A stretch of DNA of 64,000 bases from Mytilus edulis (Eukaryota; Mollusca; Bivalvia; Mytilida; Mytilidae): contig NC_092347.1 of NCBI RefSeq assembly GCF_963676685.1, positions 90,832,592 through 90,896,591 on the forward strand. Direction: 5' to 3'. The notes under the pieces were generated by a model. That model had not been told where the DNA came from, did no database searches, and saw only the letters and a list, made by a program, of their open reading frames with translations. Each line of letters starts with the position of its first letter. Within the stretch, counting starts at the first letter, position 1. Below, one piece after another: positions 58,030 through 64,000 of the stretch. The position numbers and the translations under genes were made by a program.

Positions 58030-58975
58030 TATTTGTAGACATAGTTATAACTTATTCTATATTCTACTAATAACCAATCACAGCATGCATCATAGTAAGG
58101 TCATGCGCGTATATCTGTTAATGTCCGTTTGCGATTTAGTAAATACGATATCGATCGTATTTTATATTATATTTTCTGAAAGAATGTTCAAGTTGGAAGT
58201 GTTCCATTCCCTTTAGTCAGTTCAGTTGTTGTTTACAGTCAATAGTATGGCAACACGCGAAGAAGGCACATACTAGCGCAATAGCAATACATCGGGTAGC
58301 TGAATACAACTGTTGCCCGTACTTAGATTTATATTAATTGATATTTTAGTCTGAGACGACATGATTTATTTATCAGTTGCAATTTGCTTTTAACTGCTAT
58401 TATTCTGAGTATACTTAGGTGTCATACCACCATTTATTTCCCCCCTCTCAGTCTTTGTTGCACTTTTCAAATCAATATCCAGAATTCATCTTTGTTTCAA
58501 ATACTAGGCATTTATAAAGTTTTATCCTGTCCAGCACAATAGAAAACAATTCACATGATGTTTCATTTCACAGCAGAAAATAACCATCACTGTATTAAAC
58601 CAATCAAATTTTCACCCTTTTTATTCATGTGTAGAAGCTTTAGTAACCATGTGACCTCAAGTTTCCAAACTATTCTATAGAAACCCCAAATAAAACAACT
58701 AAGATGTGTTCATGACCAAGAAATGTTCTACTGCAATTAAGTGTAGGCTTAATTACCTACAACTGTCAAATTCAAGAGAAAATTTGTCAACCTATTTTCG
58801 TATGCAACCGGATTTGACGTACTATGATTTGGTCGTATAACACCTAAAGATATCTTTTATGGCTAATATTTTTATGTAAATGATTGTATCCTTCGAATCT
58901 ATCGATTTAGCTAGGCCAACTTTATCTGACCCTAACAGTTTCCTCTAATGTTTTGCCGTTATACCACTGGTCGAG
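58030..58975. other. No gene seen
   Basis: AT-rich, with a chance 78-codon frame. Nothing supported. Confidence 0.4.
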
Positions 58976-58977
58976 AT

Positions 58978-60680
58978 TAAAGTGAGGGTCAATGCCCAAC
59001 CTATTTCAATCTTTAAAGACCCAAATGTTGCAAAACACCTATCCTACCTCCATGACAAATATGTTAATGTCCCCGCAGATAAAGCCCAAAACAACATCGT
59101 TTTTGTGTGTAAAACTCATTACATTAACTCAACATATACCCTCACAACACTTACCAAAGAGGAAATCTTGGATAATCATAGGTCTGTTCTGTGTTCCTTT
59201 GGAATTTCAACCAAAGATGAAGAACTGGATCTTCCATCACTGTATTGGATACATAAACTACGTAAGTGTCCTTACAAACAACGGTATATTGCTGGGTCTT
59301 CCAAGTGCTCCACGAAACCTCTTTCTAAATTATTGACATCTTTTTTTATCAGCAATCAGAGACGGGCTTCAAAGTTATTGTGAAACTGCCTATTCTAGAG
59401 CTGGCTTGAATCAGATTTGGATACTTAAAAATTCCAAAGATCTTTTAGAGTACATACAATCTAACTCTCTTTCATCTTGTAACAGTATTAAAACATTTGA
59501 CTTTTCTACTCTTTACAAAAGTATTCCACATACCAAACTTAAAGACAAATTGAAAGAGTTGGTATTGCTTTGCTTCATAAAAAAGAATGGCCAACGTAGA
59601 TACAAGTATCTTGTCTTAGGGAGGGATACATCCTACTTTGTAAAGGATCACTCTGATTCAAACAAAAAGTTCTCTGAAACTGATATTATCAAGATGCTTG
59701 ATGTCTTGGTTGACAACATATTTGTTACGTTCGGAGGACGTGTTTTTCAACAGACTATCGGCATTCCAATGGGAACAAACTGTGCCCCTCTACTTGCTGA
59801 CTTGTTTCTTTATTATTATGAGGCTGACTTCATGCAGGAACTTCTAAGGAAGAAAGATAAGAAGTTAGCAATATCCTTTTACTCTACTTTCCGCTATATA
59901 GATGATGTTCTTACACTAGATAATTCAAAATTTGGTGACTATACGGAACGCATCTATCCCATCGAGCTAGAGATAAAGGATACTACAGATACAGTTAAGT
60001 CGGTCTCATATCTTGACTTACATCTAGAAATTGATTGAGGGTCGATTAAAAACAAAACTTTACGACAAAAGAGATGATTTCAGCTTTCCAATTGTGAACT
60101 TTCCATTTCTAAGTAGCAGCATTGCAGCAGCACCTGCATACGGAGGAAATATCTCCCAATTAATACGATATTCCCGTGCTTGCATTTCCTATTATGATTT
60201 TCTTGATAAAGGGTTGCTGCTCACAAGGAAGCTATTGAACCAAGAGTTCCAAATGGTGAAGTTGAAATCATCCCGTTCGTAAATTTTACGAACGCCATCA
60301 CGAGTTGGTTGACCGTTATGGAATAACCGTTACACAAATAATACCGGATATGTTCCTTACGTCGTAACTACAATCCCCTTCCCTTTCATGAATGTGACCT
60401 ACCGAGCTAGACTATTTACCGAATATGTTATCACATAAGCAACACGACGGGTACCACATGTGGAGCAGGATCTGCTTACCCTTCCGGAGCACCTGAGATC
60501 ACTCCTAGTTTTTTGATGGGGTTCGTGTTGTTTATTCTTTAGTTTTCTATGTTGTGTCATGTGTACTGTTGTTTGTTTGTCATTTTCATTTTTAGCCATG
60601 GCGTTGTCTGTTTGTTTTAGATTTATGAGTTTGACTGTCCCTTTGGTATCTTTCGTCCCTCTTTGAATCACTCAAATAAA
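58978..60680 (+). pseudogene. 5'-truncated, frameshifted reverse transcriptase (Penelope-like or other non-LTR type)
   Basis: 58982-59350 encodes the N-terminal part (VNAQPISIFKDPN..DKAQNNIVFVCKTHY). A frame change in a T run near 59340-59348 leads into the frame of 59406-60038. That frame has FDFSTLY (59496), GIPMGTNCAPLLADLF (~59760-59808) and the catalytic YIDDV (59894-59908). A second break at ~60035, like a two-base loss, leads to 60282, and a third at ~60276 (one-base gain against the copy at 27109) shifts the C-terminus. The tail matches 27300-27605 and ends CTTTGGTATCTTTCGTCCCT. Reverse transcriptase identity is clear; the family is my best guess. Dead copy. Confidence 0.8.
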
Positions 60681-61155
60681 TGCTTCGTATTTTTATATTC
60701 ACTTTGAACTTGTATAGGTTGGTTTTGAGTAAAAAGCATGCAAGTCTGTTGTTGTCGTATATTCAATTTATGTTTGAAAATTTTGTTTTTCATCATTTCC
60801 TTTTTCATTATTTAGTCCGTTAGTTTTCTCGGTTGAGTTGTTCCTATTTTTCGGGACATTTTTTTTTTTTATATTGTATGTTTTTTTTTGTCTAATGTCG
60901 CTGCACGATGACCTATAATAACTTATATCCACATTATTTGAGCTCAGGGTGATAGTTGTCTCATTTGCGACCATACAGCATCTCCTGATATTTATATTAG
61001 ACTTATTTCCCCTTTACTGTAGAATTTTTTTGTTGAATAAAAGCTATTATGAATAACATCTCTCAATTTTAAGAATATATAAACGCAATTGAGTAACATA
61101 CGACTGATATAAAGCCTGTATTTACCACAACATCAGTATATATGTTACAAGTATA
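60681..61155. other. No gene seen; repeat-like T-rich sequence
   Basis: Contains GATAGTTGTCTCATTTGCGA (60951), a distant repeat A end. Confidence 0.4.
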
Positions 61156-61159
61156 TAGA

Positions 61160-61297
61160 TATAGGATGTGGTTGAGTGCTAATGAGACAACTCTCCATCC
61201 AAGTAACTATCTATAAAAGTTAACCATTATAGGTAAAAGTACGGCCTTCAACACGGAGCCTTAGCTCACATCGAACAACAAGCTATAAAAGGCCCCA
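61160..61297 (-). repeat. Repeat A/C end, host of the 585-bp MITE
   Basis: GCTAATGAGACAACTCTCCA, TAGGTAAAAGTACGGCCTTC and AAGCTATAAAAGGCCCC run up to the MITE. GCTAGTGTAAAACAAGTA after it resembles the continuation seen at 2185 (ACTAGTGTAAAACCATTC). Confidence 0.7.
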
Positions 61298-61882
61298 AAA
61301 GGAGTAGGTCCGGTAAGCACCGATTTTGGCCTCAAATTTCAGGTTTATCTGACGAAAGATTTTGAACACTTTTTAAACACTTAAGTGTCTATTTCATTTG
61401 ATTCAATTAGTTTATGTGAAAGATTTTAACTGTTTTAGTCATTAAAAACGATCCGATTCAAGCTCAAATATGAAAAATCTACCAAACATGCCGGAAAATG
61501 TCACTTTTCAGATGTTTTTTTGTCTAAAATGAAAGTGGCCGCATCCGTGTTCATCCTCAACCTTTATATATGCTATGTATTATCATAAAATACAATTTAC
61601 ATGTCAATATTAAGGATGAACACGAATGCGGCCACTTTCGTTTTACACGGAAACCGTCTAAAATTTAACTAAAATGCTAGAATTGTTGAGATTTCAGTAA
61701 TTTAGCATGACTTAATGGTGCTAGTACCCGATATATGTGAATTGTATTGTCAAAAACAGCACATATTTGTGTAGCAGAAGCATTTTACTGTTCAATAAAT
61801 AACTTAAAGTTTACATTTTAACAATTTTGTAAAACTGCTATATTTTGGGGCCGAAAAGGGGTCTTACTGGACCTACTCCTTT
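61298..61882. mobile_element. 585-bp MITE with outer TIRs and an inner inverted repeat
   Basis: The outer ends are AAAGGAGTAGGTCC(G/A)GTAAG in inverted orientation (61298 and 61882). An inner inverted pair, GAAAGTGGCCGCAT(C/T)CGTGT plus TCATCCT, occupies about 61525-61557 and 61613-61645. No coding potential. Confidence 0.8.
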
Positions 61883-62164
61883 GCTAGTGTAAAACAAGTA
61901 TATTTTATCTATTTGAACAACATATACATTATATAACACATAAAAAGATCCCTTAATGTCGTTAATACGAAAAAATACTGTAAAAGACTGAAACGATAAC
62001 ATATTGTCTTTCTTTACGTTTCTATCATTTTTCTTCCATATTGACAAAAAGGTAAAAACCTTCTACTGCTACCCTTAGTTTAAGTATACACATTACTATT
62101 TATGATCTGGGAGGAAACCACGTCAATGGTTTGTAACAGAAAATTTATAAAAATGACAACATTA

Positions 62165-62225
62165 TTAATAGTCGTGTCAACACCGTTGACTACTGGGCTG
62201 GTGATACCCTCGGGGACGAAACAAA
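62165..62225 (-). repeat. CCCTCGGGGAC box fragment of the hammerhead repeats
   Basis: GTGTCAACACCGTTGACTAC then TGGGCTGGTGATACCCTCGG, as in the repeats at 15.7 and 55.1 kb. A repeat A end follows at 62335-62395. Confidence 0.6.
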
Positions 62226-62399
62226 AAGATGCCTTGTGATACCATAAACAGGTTGAAATTAACATATTGAACTTAATAAACAATTTACAACAAAAGGATA
62301 TGTGCAACAGTCTTATCTAGAAATGTTTTATACAAAAATTGTGACTTGGATGGAGAGTTGTCTCATTGGCACTTATACCACATCTTCCTAGATCGAACT

Positions 62400-64000
62400 A
62401 TATCTTTGTTAAAATGAAATGGTAGGCACATATTTTTTGGAGTAAAACTAAAAGAAGTTTAAGTTCCAATGAAAATATGCAAAACATATCTTTTAAATAT
62501 AAATACTGATGTAAGACAGATTAATGTCTTATAATTATCTGAAAGATGTCATTCTGTAAAACTATGATATTTTGTTATTGTCGAATCCGAAAGCTAAGTA
62601 ATTGGTCCTTTCATACCTACCAGTCAAGTCAATCGATTTTGAACTGAGATGGTCATGCCTCTTCAAAGACTGAACAAGAGATAACTCAAGTAAGGCTTTG
62701 TCAGATTTATTTAATTTGTTTGATTCGGTACTGTTCGAAGTCAACGCTTGCAGTCAATATATAACTGTTCAGTCTATTTTCAGACTGTTGAGTCTTTGAT
62801 ATTAACCTGCAAAAAATGACGAAGTACTGAATTTTATGAACTGCTACTTATCAGTACAGGATTGATTGCAAGCAAACTGCCTTCACAACATCGAAATATA
62901 TATTTTAACAAATATTTAAAAAATGACTTAAAATCATAACAAGTTGTAACGATTTGAGATTCAGACTACTGAGCGTAATTGAATTGTAGTCTGATACGGT
63001 CATTTTCATTTTAAAAGTACCTTAGAAATCTAAATCTTACTAGGTACAATGTAGTTTCTTATTGTAATTATTCGGAAGTTGGTTTGCAATATCATAAATA
63101 AGGATATACGACAGCTGTTGTTTTTCCTTAAAATTACGAGCAAAGTTAATTTATTCAATCCTTTCGAATGATGTTTGTTTTATTATAATCAAGACAAGAT
63201 AAAAAAGTGTCATTTAAATGTCAACTTTATGACGAAATTGGTATATATGGCCAGCAATAACCATCTGACATCTAATTGTGGATTGTAAATAAGACTTTAT
63301 AAAACAATCATACAAATGAATATCGAAAAACTTTTGTTCTATATATTAATATACTTGTGGATTTTTCGAAATATTTGGGCGCGAGGTTTGATAATAATTG
63401 TCATGAAAGGTTTTGACATAAGTTGTTATTTATATCTGTTGTTAAGTTCATGTGCCTCAAGTTCGTTTATTGTTTCTTCACATTTCTTCACATTTCTTCA
63501 CAATCATATCTTCAGGGAACAATTCCGTCAGGACCTTGTAACCACTAGTATTTTTAAGATAAAAAGTATATATAAAATCCAGAGTATTCCATTTTATAAA
63601 TTTAGTTTTGACTGACCAGTACTGTCCATTCCAACAAACAATTTAAGTTTTAACTGACCATAACATCTGATATTCAAATATTCTCTAGAAATAGCAAAAA
63701 TGTTTGACAACAGGGATTACGTAAAAAGTGTCCGTTCGGAGAAGGGACGATAAATTTGATGCCCCGTTGTGACAATTTTAATCGCTATCCTGGTATACCC
63801 ATCTTGCAGTAACAACAATATTGTGTTAGTTAGTTATTGGTTTACAAGCTACATCTCATAATATATTTGCCACTGGACATATGCGAAGTTAAAGGTTCAG
63901 TATCCGAAAACACGACCAAGCGATCACCCAAATTTCAAAATGACATTTTATCACGCATGGTGAAAAGCACGTACACAAATAATGATGATCAATACCCTAA
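62400..64000. other. No gene seen
   Basis: AT-rich. The 99-codon frame at 63316-63615 shows no domain or splice support. Confidence 0.4.

Overview
This is an AT-rich, repeat-dense piece of an animal nuclear genome, almost certainly a marine mussel (Mytilus or a close relative). Three things suggest this: short genes split by GT..AG introns, two secreted glycine-rich proteins of the kind molluscs use in shell or byssus matrix, and many dispersed repeats that I recognise as mussel-type. The species is an inference. There are no bacterial-style operons, rRNA genes or CRISPR arrays.

Layout. 1-8.2 kb: dispersed repeats, a small MITE, and a decayed DIRS-type retroelement (zinc knuckle, RT/RNase H, tyrosine recombinase) at 3.2-5.65 kb. 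8.3-12.3 kb: gene 1, a shematrin-like glycine/tyrosine-rich secreted protein in three exons, with a 36-bp minisatellite in its first intron. 12.3-28 kb: no gene seen; it holds repeats, an 18-copy 32-bp minisatellite, a hammerhead-bearing repeat dimer and a perfect 62-bp palindrome. 28.0-31.8 kb: gene 2, a paralogue of gene 1 on the same strand with the same promoter and exon plan, carrying one in-frame TGA. 33.5-47.5 kb: a 13,983-bp DNA transposon with 37-bp perfect terminal inverted repeats and a TTA target duplication. It carries a six-exon transposase (minus strand) and a divergent two-exon zinc-cluster gene (plus strand). Each gene has exactly one in-frame stop, and younger elements are nested inside. 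47.7-57 kb: repeats, including two more hammerhead-repeat loci, one with three motifs exactly 350 bp apart. 58.98-60.68 kb: a frameshifted, possibly Penelope-like reverse transcriptase. 60.7-64 kb: repeats and a 585-bp MITE.

The two shell/byssus-type genes share signal peptide, TATA box, short untranslated first exon, an intron ending at the ATG, a phase-1 intron after the Gly-rich exon and a tiny C-terminal exon ending in a basic/Tyr tail. They are probably tandem duplicates.

The two most unusual systems are (1) the large two-gene TIR transposon, whose superfamily I cannot name, and (2) several loci of ~340-366-bp repeats bounded by hammerhead ribozyme motifs, the layout of animal retrozymes. 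At least three sequence-distinct hammerheads are present, with stems kept by wobble or compensating bases.
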